DNA of 64,000 bases from Hydrococcus rivularis NIES-593 (lineage in GTDB: Bacteria > Cyanobacteriota > Cyanobacteriia > Cyanobacteriales > Microcystaceae), in NCBI RefSeq assembly GCF_001904635.1, contig NZ_MRCB01000016.1, positions 9,790-73,789 on the forward strand. Direction: 5' to 3'. Below the pieces are notes generated by a model that was not told the DNA's origin, ran no database searches, and saw nothing but the letters and a program-made list of their open reading frames with translations. Of this stretch, positions 9,196 through 17,792 are shown one piece after another; positions within the stretch are counted from its first letter, which is position 1; every line of letters begins with the position of its first letter. The position numbers were made by a program, and so were the translations under genes.

Positions 9196-11535
9196 ATGTA
9201 TGCCCTCGACCTGAAACTACTACGCGAACTCTGGCACTTGCGGGGTCAGATTATAGCAATAGCTCTGGTTGTCGCCTGTGGGATCGCTAGCTTTGTCCTA
9301 GCAATGAGTGCCTATCATTCCCTACAATTGACTCAAGCCACCTACTACGATCGCTATCATTTTGCCCAAATTTTTGCCTCCCTCAAACGCGCCCCAGAAA
9401 CGCTCAAAACGCAAATTGCAGACATTTCAGGAGTTGCTCAAACTCAAACGCGCATTGTCGTAGATGTCACCCTCGACGTTCGGGGTTTAGAAGAACCCGC
9501 GACGGGAAGACTGATTTCAATTCCAGAACGCCGCGTTTCTATGCTCAACGACTTGTTTATCCGCCAAGGACGCTACATTGAGCGGGGGCGAGGGGATGAG
9601 GTGCTAGTCAGCGAAGCCTTTGCCGAAGCCAACCAATTGAACTTAGGCGATACAATTGGTGCCATTATTAACGGTCGCTGGCAAAAGTTGCGGATTGTCG
9701 GGATCGCTCTTTCTCCAGAGTACGTTTACGAGGTGCGCGGGGCAGGAGAATTGTATCCCGATAACAAGCGCTTCGGAATTATTTGGATGGGACGAGAAGC
9801 ATTGGGAAACGCTTTCGATCTGGATGGGGCATTCAATAATGTTACTCTCTCCTTGAGTCCGGGGGCGCGAGAAATTGAGGTCATCAATCGCTTGGATCGC
9901 TTATTGGAACGCTACGGGGGATTGGGGGCTTATGGACGCAAGGATCGGGTGTCTAACAGAATTATTTCTGATGAGATTAGAAGCCTGGAAGTCACCGCCA
10001 CTGTTGTTCCTTCGATTTTTTTAGCGATCGCAGCTTTTCTCCTTCACGTCGTCCTCTCTCGTCTAGTAGGAACTCAAAGAGAAGAGATTGCTGTCCTCAA
10101 AGCCTTTGGCTATAGCAATCTCGCCATTGGCATTCACTATCTAAAATTTGTTTTTGCCATTGTCAGCGTTGGGGCTATCGTGGGTATATTGGTCGGTCTT
10201 TGGTTGGGCAACGGACTGACGCGACTTTATGCTGAATTTTTCCGCTTTCCCATTTTCCGCTACGAAGTCGGCTCGAATTTACTGATAAGCGCAATTTTAG
10301 TCAGTTTTACAGCCGCCGCGATCGGTGCAATTGTAGCAGTACGGCGGGCAATTTCCTTGCCCCCAGCAGAAGCCATGCGCCCCGAACCTCCGGCTCGATT
10401 TAAACCGACAATTATTGAAAGGCTGGGACTACAGCGTCTTTTTTCGCCTGCAAGTCGTATTATCCTGCGCAACTTAGAACGCAAACCCATTCAGGCTTTT
10501 CTCTCCATGCTAGGGATTGCCGTAGCAGTGGCGATTTTGGTGACGGGACTTTATTTCCAAGATGCCATAACTTATCTGATGACGGTGCAATTCCACACCG
10601 TTCAGCGAGAGGATGTAACCGTTGTCTTCAACGAACCCCGCCCCGCCCGGACTCGTTACGAAGTGGCTCATTTGCCTGGAGTCATCCGTTCCGAACCATT
10701 TCGTCTGGTGCCTGCACGCCTGCGTTTCGAGCATCGCACCTATCGCACTGCCTTAACGGGAATCGATCCGAGGGGGGAATTTCGCAGCTTGATCGACAAG
10801 AATTTGTACTCGGTTTATCTGCCTCCCGATGGGGTGGTATTGACTGCGAAACTGGCAGAAATCCTCGGCGTTACTCCAGGAGATACTTTAACCGTCGAGG
10901 TACTCGAAGGAAGCCGTCCCGTGCGTCAAGTCCCAGTGGTGGGATTGGTGGACGAACTTATCGGCATTCAAGCGTATATGGATATCGATGCTCTCAACCG
11001 ACTGATGCGAGAAGGACAAACTATCTCTGGTGCTTATCTATCCGTCGATCCGTACCTTGCGAGCCAGCTTTATTCTCGCCTAAAACGCATTCCCGCGATC
11101 GCAAGTTTTTCGACGCGCGAAGCAACTATTAGAAGTTTTAAGGAAATTAGCGCCAGGAACCTGCGCGTATTCACCTCAGTCCTGGTCGTTTTCGCTTGCA
11201 TTATTACCTTTAGCGTCGTCTACAATGCGGCAAGAATCGCTCTCTCCGAACGGGGACGGGAATTAGCTAGTTTGCACATTATCGGGTTTACTCGCGCTGA
11301 GGTGGCTTTTATTTTGCTAGGAGAACAAGCAATTCTCACGTTGCTTGCTATTCCCCTTGGTTTTGGATTGGGATATGGATTGGCTGCTTTAATGTCTTTT
11401 GCCTATGATTCCGAGCTTTATCGTCTGCCTTTAATTATTACGAAATCTACCTATGCTTTTACGTTTGTTATCGTTATAGTCGCAGCTTTTGTTTCTGGGT
11501 TAATTATTCGCAGACAGAGCGATCGCCTCGATTGA
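9196..11535 (+). CDS. ABC exporter permease with duplicated FtsX domains
   Basis: This is a permease of about 779 residues containing two copies of the FtsX/MacB unit. Each unit has a membrane helix, a large periplasmic domain and a three-helix FtsX bundle. Helix groups are near residues 15-40, 260-385 (ending in the RRAISLPPAEAMRPEPPARF coupling-helix region), 425-445 and 655-775. The doubled architecture means a single chain could supply both halves of the transporter. I choose the ATG at 9196 because the product then starts MYALDLKLLRELW; a TTG at 9190 is also open. It should work with the ATPase at 7598 and the HlyD protein at 11813. The substrate is unknown. Confidence 0.88.
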   Translation: MYALDLKLLRELWHLRGQIIAIALVVACGIASFVLAMSAYHSLQLTQATYYDRYHFAQIFASLKRAPETLKTQIADISGVAQTQTRIVVDVTLDVRGLEEPATGRLISIPERRVSMLNDLFIRQGRYIERGRGDEVLVSEAFAEANQLNLGDTIGAIINGRWQKLRIVGIALSPEYVYEVRGAGELYPDNKRFGIIWMGREALGNAFDLDGAFNNVTLSLSPGAREIEVINRLDRLLERYGGLGAYGRKDRVSNRIISDEIRSLEVTATVVPSIFLAIAAFLLHVVLSRLVGTQREEIAVLKAFGYSNLAIGIHYLKFVFAIVSVGAIVGILVGLWLGNGLTRLYAEFFRFPIFRYEVGSNLLISAILVSFTAAAIGAIVAVRRAISLPPAEAMRPEPPARFKPTIIERLGLQRLFSPASRIILRNLERKPIQAFLSMLGIAVAVAILVTGLYFQDAITYLMTVQFHTVQREDVTVVFNEPRPARTRYEVAHLPGVIRSEPFRLVPARLRFEHRTYRTALTGIDPRGEFRSLIDKNLYSVYLPPDGVVLTAKLAEILGVTPGDTLTVEVLEGSRPVRQVPVVGLVDELIGIQAYMDIDALNRLMREGQTISGAYLSVDPYLASQLYSRLKRIPAIASFSTREATIRSFKEISARNLRVFTSVLVVFACIITFSVVYNAARIALSERGRELASLHIIGFTRAEVAFILLGEQAILTLLAIPLGFGLGYGLAALMSFAYDSELYRLPLIITKSTYAFTFVIVIVAAFVSGLIIRRQSDRLD

Positions 11536-11613
11536 ATTGCTGTTTTAAAGACTAAAGAGTAGGAAAGTATCGAGTCTAAAGATAGGTATCGACAAGTTCA
11601 AATCATAATAGTC

Positions 11614-11704
11614 TAGTGCGTGCGCGTGAGCGCATACGTCCCGCTTGCGACTCTTGTTGGTCGCACTACGGGTTATTGTGGTCTTTCAACTGGACTTGAT
11701 ATTA
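11614..11704 (+). repeat. Hairpin-forming dispersed repeat, family 2, copy 2
   Basis: It shares with 4345-4426 the GTGCG...TCGCAC arms, the CTTGTTGGTCGCACTA block, TTATTGTGGTC and the GGACTTGATATTA tail. It lies in the 277-base gap between the ABC permease and the HlyD adaptor genes, so it may affect readthrough between them. Confidence 0.72.
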
Positions 11705-11812
11705 AATGTAAAAACAACTCGCCACCTAACCATAACAAACTGTAACCATCGGCTGGCAATATCAGTTGGCAAGCTTACGCTGGAAGTATAGAGGGAGTGC
11801 CACCCGAAAACT

Positions 11813-13162
11813 ATGAAGTACTTACCTCAAAAGCTTGTTTACCTGATTGCCGGACTCGGTATCGTTACCTTAGTCGTTTTCTCGTTCCGTCCCGCACCCA
11901 TTCGGGTTGACATGGCAACGGTCAAGCGCGGTTCTTTGCAGGTAACAGTAGATGGCGAGGGAGAAACCCGCATTCGCAACCATTACGTGGTTTCTGCGCC
12001 CGTGGCAGGGCGGCTGGCTCGCCTTAACCTCAAAGAAGGGTATAAAGTCAATAAAGGCGCATTAATTGCCCAAATCGATCCCCTGCCTCTAACGGCTCAA
12101 GTCAGAGAAGCTCAAGCACGGCTGCGGGAATGGCAGGCAGAACGCGCGGGAGTGGCAACCTTGCGACCGAAAGCGGCGGCGCTAGCTCAAGCCCAAGCAC
12201 GCATCAGAGCGGCAGTGGCAGCCGAAAGAGTAGCAGAGGCGAAAGTAAGGCAAATTGAAGCAACACTGGCGCAGGCAAAACGCGATCGCGATCGCGCCCA
12301 ACAATTACACGCCCAAGGCGCAATCTCCCGTCAAGAGTTGGAAAATGCAGAACTTTTAGAAATCTCTCGTGCTAAAGAATTGGAAGCAGCGCAACGAGAA
12401 GTTGACAGTGCAGCGGCAGAAGTCGCAGCCGCCCAAAAAGAACTCTCCATTCTGCAAGCACAACAACGAGATCCCGATTATTTGCTCGATGTCTACGATG
12501 CTCGCATTGCCGGCGTTCGCGCCGAACTCGAGAAGCTAGCCGATGAAGCCAAACGTACCGAAATTCGCGCTCCTGTTAATGGCTATGTCCTGCGAGTTCT
12601 TCAGGAAAGCGCTAGGTATGTAGAAGCAGGAACGCCTCTGTTGGAAATAGGTAATCCGAAAGACTTAGAGATCGTCGTCGATTTGCTCTCTAGCGATGCA
12701 GTAAACGTGAAACCTGGGGCAACGATGCTAATCGAACATTGGGGAGGAGAGCAAGCTTTAAAGGCTAGAGTACGCTATGTAGAACCATCTGCTTTTACGA
12801 AGGTTTCAGCCCTTGGAGTTGAAGAACAACGGGTAAATGTCATAGCCGATTTTGTCAATCCTTCTATTCCCCTAAGCGATGGTTATCGAGTAGAGACGCG
12901 AACTGTGGTTTGGGAAGGAAAAAACGTACTAATCGTTCCTCTAAGTGCGCTTTTTCGCTGTGATGGGCGACAGAATGGCTCGGATTCAAAGGCTTGGTGT
13001 ACTTTTATCGTGGAAAACAACCGAGCCAGAAAACGCGAGATAGAAATTAGTCAGCGCAGTAGCTTTGAGGCAGCAATCAAACGGGGACTCCAAGCAGGAG
13101 AAAAAATTATTCTCCATCCGACCGAGCAAATTGAAGAGGGACAAAGAGTAGAATCGCGGTGA
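11813..13162 (+). CDS. HlyD-family periplasmic adaptor (membrane fusion protein)
   Basis: This is a 449-residue adaptor for a tripartite exporter. One N-terminal membrane helix (about 8-26) anchors it. It is followed by the first half of a lipoyl/biotinyl-like barrel (VVSAPVAGRLARL), a long Ala/Glu/Gln/Arg-rich coiled-coil hairpin (about 90-215), the second lipoyl half (RTEIRAPVNGYVLRV) and beta-barrel domains to the end. This is the MacA/DevB architecture. With the ATPase (7598) and permease (9196) it completes an exporter that presumably reaches an outer-membrane TolC-like channel encoded elsewhere. It is 277 bases after the permease gene and is followed by a hairpin at 13167-13202. Confidence 0.9.
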   Translation: MKYLPQKLVYLIAGLGIVTLVVFSFRPAPIRVDMATVKRGSLQVTVDGEGETRIRNHYVVSAPVAGRLARLNLKEGYKVNKGALIAQIDPLPLTAQVREAQARLREWQAERAGVATLRPKAAALAQAQARIRAAVAAERVAEAKVRQIEATLAQAKRDRDRAQQLHAQGAISRQELENAELLEISRAKELEAAQREVDSAAAEVAAAQKELSILQAQQRDPDYLLDVYDARIAGVRAELEKLADEAKRTEIRAPVNGYVLRVLQESARYVEAGTPLLEIGNPKDLEIVVDLLSSDAVNVKPGATMLIEHWGGEQALKARVRYVEPSAFTKVSALGVEEQRVNVIADFVNPSIPLSDGYRVETRTVVWEGKNVLIVPLSALFRCDGRQNGSDSKAWCTFIVENNRARKREIEISQRSSFEAAIKRGLQAGEKIILHPTEQIEEGQRVESR

Positions 13163-13166
13163 GCGT

Positions 13167-13202
13167 GTTAGTAGTTAGTCTGTAGTAAAACCAACTACTA
13201 AC
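13167..13202. terminator. Stem-loop between convergent genes
   Basis: GTTAGTAGTT at 13167-13176 and AACTACTAAC at 13193-13202 form a perfect 10-bp stem with a 16-base loop. It lies between the ends of the HlyD gene (+) and the LCP gene (-), the usual place for a shared terminator. There is no clear T run. Confidence 0.45.
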
Positions 13203-13211
13203 CATTAACTA

Positions 13212-14645
13212 CTACCGACTACCCGATCGCTCGGAATCAGAATTTTCTAGCTGTTGCCAGTCTTCTCCCAATTGAATGGTGATATCGGAGGCTAGAGAAC
13301 CTGTACTTTCGACTAATACTTCGCCAAAGCCCAATTGAGCGCGAAGGGCTGCGGCACCGCCATCATCTCCCATTTGAGCAACGATGCGACTAACTTTCAA
13401 AGGTTCTTGCCAGCGATCGCTGACGTAAACCCTACGATAGCCAGCTTCTTTGAGATAGCGAACCATCGTTTGTACTGCCTCTGGATTATCGGTGCTATCT
13501 TGAATTGCTATTCTCAAGGATGTCGGATCGACTTCTTCAGATTCGCCGTACTCGCTAGCATTCTCAGGGGTATGGTCGAAATACTGAGTAGCAATTTGCT
13601 CGATGCGGCGTTTGCTGGGCAGCCAGTAGCTCACTTGTTTCCTGCCATCTCCGCTAAACTCGCCGGGTAGCAAAACCATTTGCACGTTCGATCGCTTTGT
13701 CTGCGCGGCATAACCCCCAAGGGCAGCTAGTTCCTCTAGGGTCAAATTGGTATCGATATGGGATTGCACGACCCCAAGTATGTCTGGTATCTTCAGCAAC
13801 GTTTGCGGTTTGAGTGCTTGCTCGATGAGCGCTCTCATGAAAGTTTGCTGGCGCTGCACTCGCGAAATATCTCCGAATTGGTCGTAGCGAAAACGCAAAA
13901 ACTGAACGGCTTTTTCTCCGTTGAGGTGCTGCTTTCCTTTTTTCAGATTGATATAAAGATGCTGGCTGTCGTCTTGATATTTCATATCTTTGGGAACGTA
14001 AACCGTCACTCCTCCCAAAGCATCGATGAGTTTTTCTACCCCTTGAATATTAACTCTCACATAGCGATCGATCGGAACTCCTCCCATGAGTTCGCTTACC
14101 GTCTCTGCTGCCAAAGCGGGACCGCCATAATAATTCGCTTCATTGATTTTTCTTACTCCGTGTCCTTCAATCCGCGCTTGCGTATCGCGAGGAATTGAAA
14201 GTACGGTCAATTTCTCATTTTCGGGATCGAATCGCAGCAAAAGCATGGTGTCGGAAAGCCCTTTAAAAGAGTTAACGAGCGCGTGATATCCTAAATTTTC
14301 CTGCGGCTTTTCGTGTTCTTCTAGATCGGAAGTCAGAACTTTAGTCCCCATCACTAAAATATTGACCGGGCGACTTAATTGCGGCAAGTTCAAATTTTTG
14401 TAGGAAATGGTTTTCTCTTGGTTGAAAACGGCGGCTTCTTCTGGCGATAGTTTGCTTTGTTTTAAAGGCGTTGAGGATAAAGAGACAGCCAGAATTGCCC
14501 CAGCAGTCGCCGAAAGCAATGCTACACCAGTTAATCCTAAGCCAATTAATAGCCAACTCGCTCGAAATTTTTTGCCACTTGCATTTTTAATTCCATGAAC
14601 ACTCACAGGTCGCTCGACATTATGGGCTGACACAGACTCTCTCAC
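13212..14645 (-). CDS. LytR-CpsA-Psr (LCP) family protein
   Basis: This is a 477-residue protein with a cytoplasmic N-terminus of about 30 residues, one membrane helix (about 31-55) and an extracytoplasmic LCP domain (about 95-310). The hallmark residues are present: the DTMLLLRFDPENEKLTVLSI strand, then the PRDTQ motif with the conserved Arg and Asp, then KINEANYYGG and a late QRFR-like FLRFRYDQFGD segment with conserved Arg and Asp. The C-terminal 110 residues form a LytR_C-like domain (about 365-460). LCP proteins bind polyprenyl-pyrophosphate and transfer glycopolymers to the cell wall. In cyanobacteria the acceptor is not established. Neighbouring GT2 and ABC exporter genes fit an envelope role. 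Confidence 0.9.
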   Translation of the reverse strand: MRESVSAHNVERPVSVHGIKNASGKKFRASWLLIGLGLTGVALLSATAGAILAVSLSSTPLKQSKLSPEEAAVFNQEKTISYKNLNLPQLSRPVNILVMGTKVLTSDLEEHEKPQENLGYHALVNSFKGLSDTMLLLRFDPENEKLTVLSIPRDTQARIEGHGVRKINEANYYGGPALAAETVSELMGGVPIDRYVRVNIQGVEKLIDALGGVTVYVPKDMKYQDDSQHLYINLKKGKQHLNGEKAVQFLRFRYDQFGDISRVQRQQTFMRALIEQALKPQTLLKIPDILGVVQSHIDTNLTLEELAALGGYAAQTKRSNVQMVLLPGEFSGDGRKQVSYWLPSKRRIEQIATQYFDHTPENASEYGESEEVDPTSLRIAIQDSTDNPEAVQTMVRYLKEAGYRRVYVSDRWQEPLKVSRIVAQMGDDGGAAALRAQLGFGEVLVESTGSLASDITIQLGEDWQQLENSDSERSGSR

Positions 14646-14969
14646 ACCTCAAAAAATAGTAGTTACTTTTAGTATGCGGTTAAAAGTTGGCTAATGACCA
14701 TTGGCTGAGGCAATTCGGCTCATTAGCTTGTTAATATCTTAGTCATGCAAAGGTTGGTTTTCGGATAAGTCATTATAGATTGTTGACTCATTTAGTTAGA
14801 CTACTCTTGGGACGCATTGTGTTCCTGAATTTTTGTGCGATCGCATTCTGAGTATGAAAAAAACTATTTTTCACCCTAGATTTTTGGAAAGCGAAATGAA
14901 TGGAGAAGCGCGTCCATCATTAATGGAATACAATGATTTTCTAGGTTATGGTTTTGTGTAATTTGCTGG
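14646..14969. other. Gap between LCP and GT2 genes with a short frame
   Basis: This is an AT-rich divergent intergenic region holding the promoters for both flanking genes. One short frame at 14854-14961 begins ATGAAAAAAAC and encodes 35 residues, ending 8 bases before the glycosyltransferase ATG. The frame has no recognisable domain or ribosome binding site. Nothing else stands out apart from one HIP1 site near 14838. Confidence 0.4.
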
Positions 14970-15959
14970 ATGCCTAAAGTTAGTGTCTGCATTCCTACTT
15001 ACAATCGCGCCGACTTTCTGACTTATTCGGTTAATAGCGTTCTCCAACAGACCTATCCCGATTTTGAACTGATTATCTGCGATGATGGCTCTTCGGATAA
15101 TACGTCGGAGATAGTAAGTCAGTGGCGCGATTCGAGAATTCGCTATATCAGGCAACCTGAAAATGTTGGCAGAAGCCGAAATATGCGCTCTGGTTTCGAT
15201 GTGGCTGAGGGAGAGTATTTTCTCAAATTTGATGATGATGATGGGCTGACTCCTGAGTTTTTAGAGAAAACTGTCGCTATTTTAGATTCAGAACCTTCGG
15301 TAGATTTTGTTTGTACTAACCACTGGATTATCGATCGCAATGGCAAAAGAATTGAGTCGGCTACTCAGGAAAATTCTATCAGGTGGGGAAAAGATAAACT
15401 GCAACGGGGAGTAATCCCCGATTTGATGTGGCAAACTTTTTACTACCAAAGCTTGCAAGTCGGTTCGACTCTATTTCGTCGCGCTTGTTTGCAAGAAGTC
15501 GATTATATGCGTCCCGAAGCCGATGGTTGCGAAGATTTCGATCTGTTAGTTAGATTAGCGATCGCTGGAAAACAAGGCTATTTTTTACCAGAATTTTTAA
15601 TGGAGTATCGCTTCCATGGCGGACAAACTAGCTTAAAACAAAATTTTCATTTCTTAAAATCCAAGGTATTTTGTATCGATAGCTACCAATTTCCCGATGA
15701 AAACTTAGAACGACAGCGCCTTGTCAAATTAGCCCAGACCCAACTAGATTTAGGGTTAAGAGCGATCGAAAATGGAGACGCTAAAGAAGGACGAAAATTA
15801 CTCCAACAATCCAATCAAGTATTAGGACGTTCTCGTCGGGCTACATTAGGTTTATGCTTATCTTATTTCCCTTTCAGTTTGCGACAAATAGCTTTTCAAA
15901 GTTTTCGACAACTGCGCCCTAAAGATTATACCGAGCAAGTCCGAAAAGCTGTTGAATAA
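14970..15959 (+). CDS. Family 2 glycosyltransferase
   Basis: This is a 329-residue cytosolic or membrane-associated GT-A fold enzyme. The N-terminal VSVCIPTYNRADFL strand, the IICDDGSSDNT nucleotide-binding motif and the acidic DDDD cluster (about 89-92, within LKFDDDDGLTP) that supplies the DXD metal site are all present. The acceptor side (about 160-215) ends in a W/E-rich patch (CEDFDLLVRLA) containing the likely catalytic acid of the ED type. The C-terminal 100 residues are helical. Inverting GT2 enzymes transfer sugars to polysaccharide or lipid-linked acceptors; the specific sugar cannot be read. The ATG at 14970 lacks a visible ribosome binding site. Confidence 0.9.
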   Translation: MPKVSVCIPTYNRADFLTYSVNSVLQQTYPDFELIICDDGSSDNTSEIVSQWRDSRIRYIRQPENVGRSRNMRSGFDVAEGEYFLKFDDDDGLTPEFLEKTVAILDSEPSVDFVCTNHWIIDRNGKRIESATQENSIRWGKDKLQRGVIPDLMWQTFYYQSLQVGSTLFRRACLQEVDYMRPEADGCEDFDLLVRLAIAGKQGYFLPEFLMEYRFHGGQTSLKQNFHFLKSKVFCIDSYQFPDENLERQRLVKLAQTQLDLGLRAIENGDAKEGRKLLQQSNQVLGRSRRATLGLCLSYFPFSLRQIAFQSFRQLRPKDYTEQVRKAVE

Positions 15960-16072
15960 GTCGAAGTGCGATTAATCTGAGATCTTGCACCATTCTCAAC
16001 AACTGCTGTTGTTATTAATTTCCTGGCCGAGCGAAAAAGTCTTCTAAGGAATATTGAATAAGAATTTCAGTC

Positions 16073-16116
16073 GATTTTAATCGAGTTGAGCTTTGGGACT
16101 AGAACTTTAGTTCTAG
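16073..16116 (+). repeat. Dispersed repeat family 3, copy A
   Basis: A GATTTTAATCGAGTTGAGC block is joined to the palindrome CTAGAACTTTAGTTCTAG. It is the same unit as at 17717-17762 (opposite strand) and 48740-48784. It lies just downstream of the leftward coiled-coil gene. Confidence 0.7.
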
Positions 16117-16125
16117 ATTCTTAGA

Positions 16126-16776
16126 TTAATCAAACCAACCGATATCTTCGTTAGATAAAACAGTGGTTGGTTGATTGGAGGCAATAAAACGTCCAATCGG
16201 TCGGCGTTGAAGTGCATAATTGGCAATAGCTGCTAGTTGTAATTCTGTCGAGTGAGAGGCATCGGAAGCTGCTTCAAGAGATTGTTCGTTTTGTGCTTGT
16301 TGTAACTGGGCAGAAAGTTCTTGTACTAATTTCTTTTGTTCTTCTAATTCCGATTGAAGGCTTTCAGCTTTTTGTAATTCAAAGTAGAGCTTCTCAACTA
16401 ATTTTTTGTTTTCTTCTAATTCTAATTCCATCTGAATTGTTTTCTCCAATTGAATTTGGAGAGTTTCTACTAATTTTTTTTGTGTCTCCAATTGCGATTC
16501 TAAAGATACGATTTGCTCCTCAAGAGAACCAGAGTGTTGGTTGGCAGATTCTAGGGCAGCCGTCAACTCTTTTACCTTATCTTCCAACTGATTTGAAATA
16601 GTTTTTCTCGCTCGCGATCGCGTTCTAGAAGATGATTTGGAAGTTTTAGAATTAGATAAAGTTACATTAGCGCCTCGATCGTCGCTTGGCGAACTTGTAC
16701 TTGTAGTAGTTGCTGACTCAGTAGATGTATTATTAAGTTCTTCTCGTAGCAGGTCGGATAAACGTTTTTTGGTCAT
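16126..16776 (-). CDS. Coiled-coil partner of ParA-type ATPase; candidate McdB
   Basis: This 216-residue protein starts at the ATG at 16776, which overlaps the upstream ATPase stop as ATGA, so the two genes are translationally coupled. An extended frame to 16857 is open but would run inside the ATPase gene. The N-terminus ([13 protein letters not shown]) is charged and helical. Next comes a Ser/Thr-rich basic region (to about 70), then a long Glu/Gln/Leu-rich coiled coil (about 72-160, with repeated KKLVE-L-Q units), and a short tail ending GWFD with Trp third from the end. A charged N-terminus, Gln-rich coiled middle and a Trp among the last residues is the pattern described for McdB, the adaptor that lets the ParA-like McdA position carboxysomes. 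Assignment is by architecture and gene pairing; a partition-type ParB substitute is the alternative. Confidence 0.6.
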   Translation of the reverse strand: MTKKRLSDLLREELNNTSTESATTTSTSSPSDDRGANVTLSNSKTSKSSSRTRSRARKTISNQLEDKVKELTAALESANQHSGSLEEQIVSLESQLETQKKLVETLQIQLEKTIQMELELEENKKLVEKLYFELQKAESLQSELEEQKKLVQELSAQLQQAQNEQSLEAASDASHSTELQLAAIANYALQRRPIGRFIASNQPTTVLSNEDIGWFD

Positions 16777-17447
16777 AGCTGATTCCAATCTCGTTGTAGT
16801 TCTTCTGCCACGCGGCGATAATCCGCTTCGGCTTCGCGAGCATTTTTTCCCTGCCACTGGGTTACGGGCATTCCCTCTAAAACTGCCCGTTCGTGGGCTT
16901 TATAGTTGCGAACGAAGGCGTGACAGGCAGGAATTCCCAACTCTAATAGGGTATTTTGCGCTTCTAAGGTTTCTTTCAGGCTGCGAGGGTCTACTTTGGT
17001 CAACAAAACCCGATGGGCGACTGCTAAGGGCATTACTGCTTTCTGCACCGTCTCGATTAAAACGGATAAATCCATCGGTGCGGGTGGGGTCGGCAACACC
17101 AAATAATCGGCTGAAGCGATAACTGCTTTCAATGCCTCAGAACGTAAGGCGGGAGGGGTATCGACTACCACGAGATCGTAATCGCTAATTTGGCGCAAAT
17201 TTTCTAATAGCTTGGGTTCTGTTTCTTGGGATAGGTCGAAATCTATCTCCGCATCGCTTCGTTCTATCCACCACGTCGCCGATCCTTGGGGATCTGCATC
17301 GACTAGCAATACCTGCTTTCGTTCGGCTAAGATTGCGGCTAAATTGACGGCTGTTGTGGTTTTGCCAACGCCCCCTTTTCCGTTAACAACTGCCAAAATT
17401 CTGATTTTTGGATCTGAGGATTTTGAAGACGCTTTCTTTTTTCTCAC
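16773..17447 (-). CDS. ParA/MinD-family ATPase; candidate McdA
   Basis: This is a 224-residue P-loop ATPase. The deviant Walker A KGGVGKTT (24-31) with the signature Lys, the [11 protein letters not shown] switch (50-60) and VVDTPP (Walker B-like) define the ParA family. The small size and absence of an N-terminal HTH place it with type Ib ParA and McdA-like positioning ATPases, which bind DNA non-specifically when ATP-bound and form gradients on the nucleoid. It starts at GTG (17447) and overlaps the downstream coiled-coil gene by four bases. With that partner it most resembles the type 2 McdAB carboxysome distribution pair. No carboxysome genes lie in the window, so cargo is inferred. Confidence 0.7.
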   Translation of the reverse strand: MRKKKASSKSSDPKIRILAVVNGKGGVGKTTTAVNLAAILAERKQVLLVDADPQGSATWWIERSDAEIDFDLSQETEPKLLENLRQISDYDLVVVDTPPALRSEALKAVIASADYLVLPTPPAPMDLSVLIETVQKAVMPLAVAHRVLLTKVDPRSLKETLEAQNTLLELGIPACHAFVRNYKAHERAVLEGMPVTQWQGKNAREAEADYRRVAEELQRDWNQL

Positions 17448-17565
17448 GATCGCGATCGCATTTTCTGCTTTTAGGCGCTTGAATCAATAGTCCTCACCTT
17501 ACCATGTTTATTTCTCTTTAGGTTAGCAAATAAATAGCTTGTAACACTTTGACCAAAACAATTGT

Positions 17566-17650
17566 CAATTCGCAATTTGCTCGTCCTCCTCGCTGCACGA
17601 GTGGCAGCGGAGTGCGAGGAGCAGCGATGCAAACTGGTAATTGCGAATTG
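17566..17650. repeat. Nested hairpin element
   Basis: The outer arms are CAATTCGCAATT (17566-17577) and AATTGCGAATTG (17639-17650), a perfect 12-bp inverted repeat. An inner pair, CTCCTCGC near 17586 with GCGAGGAG near 17615, makes a second stem. The 85-bp unit has the form of a small palindromic mobile or regulatory element, lying upstream of the ParA-type gene. Confidence 0.7.
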
Positions 17651-17686
17651 GTTTGACACGCTATGCAATTTTAGTTTTTCATAAAA

Positions 17687-17791
17687 AACTCAGATCTTGC
17701 ACCTTTAGCATCAACGCCTAGAACTTTAGTTCTAGGCTCAAAGCTCAACTCGATTAAAATCGATTGAGATTAATGATGCAAGATCTCAGTT
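17687..17791. repeat. Inverted-repeat element carrying repeat family 3, copy B
   Basis: The ends AACTCAGATCTTGCA (17687-17701) and TGCAAGATCTCAGTT (17777-17791) are inverted with one mismatch. Inside is the palindrome CCTAGAACTTTAGTTCTAGG (17717-17736) followed by the CTCAACTCGATTAAAATC block shared with 16073-16116 and 48740-48784. The right end stops 2 bases before the end of the gene at 17793. Confidence 0.7.
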
Positions 17792-17792
17792 T

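Larger units (their letters stand above)
17448..17792. other. Gap with two inverted-repeat elements
   Basis: There is no gene here. It holds a nested hairpin element (17566-17650) and a second element with inverted ends (17687-17791) containing repeat family 3. The leftward ParA-type gene must have its promoter in the right part of this stretch, near 17450-17560. Confidence 0.6.

Noticed and set aside
16776-16857. Longer start (16857) for the coiled-coil protein
   Set aside because: The added 27 residues lie inside the ATPase gene and are low-complexity basic sequence; the ATGA overlap start at 16776 gives a conserved-looking N-terminus.
16637-17122. 161-codon open frame on + strand overlapping the ParA/coiled-coil junction
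   Set aside because: It is opposite to two well-supported genes with clear motifs, and its product shows no domain; a shadow frame.
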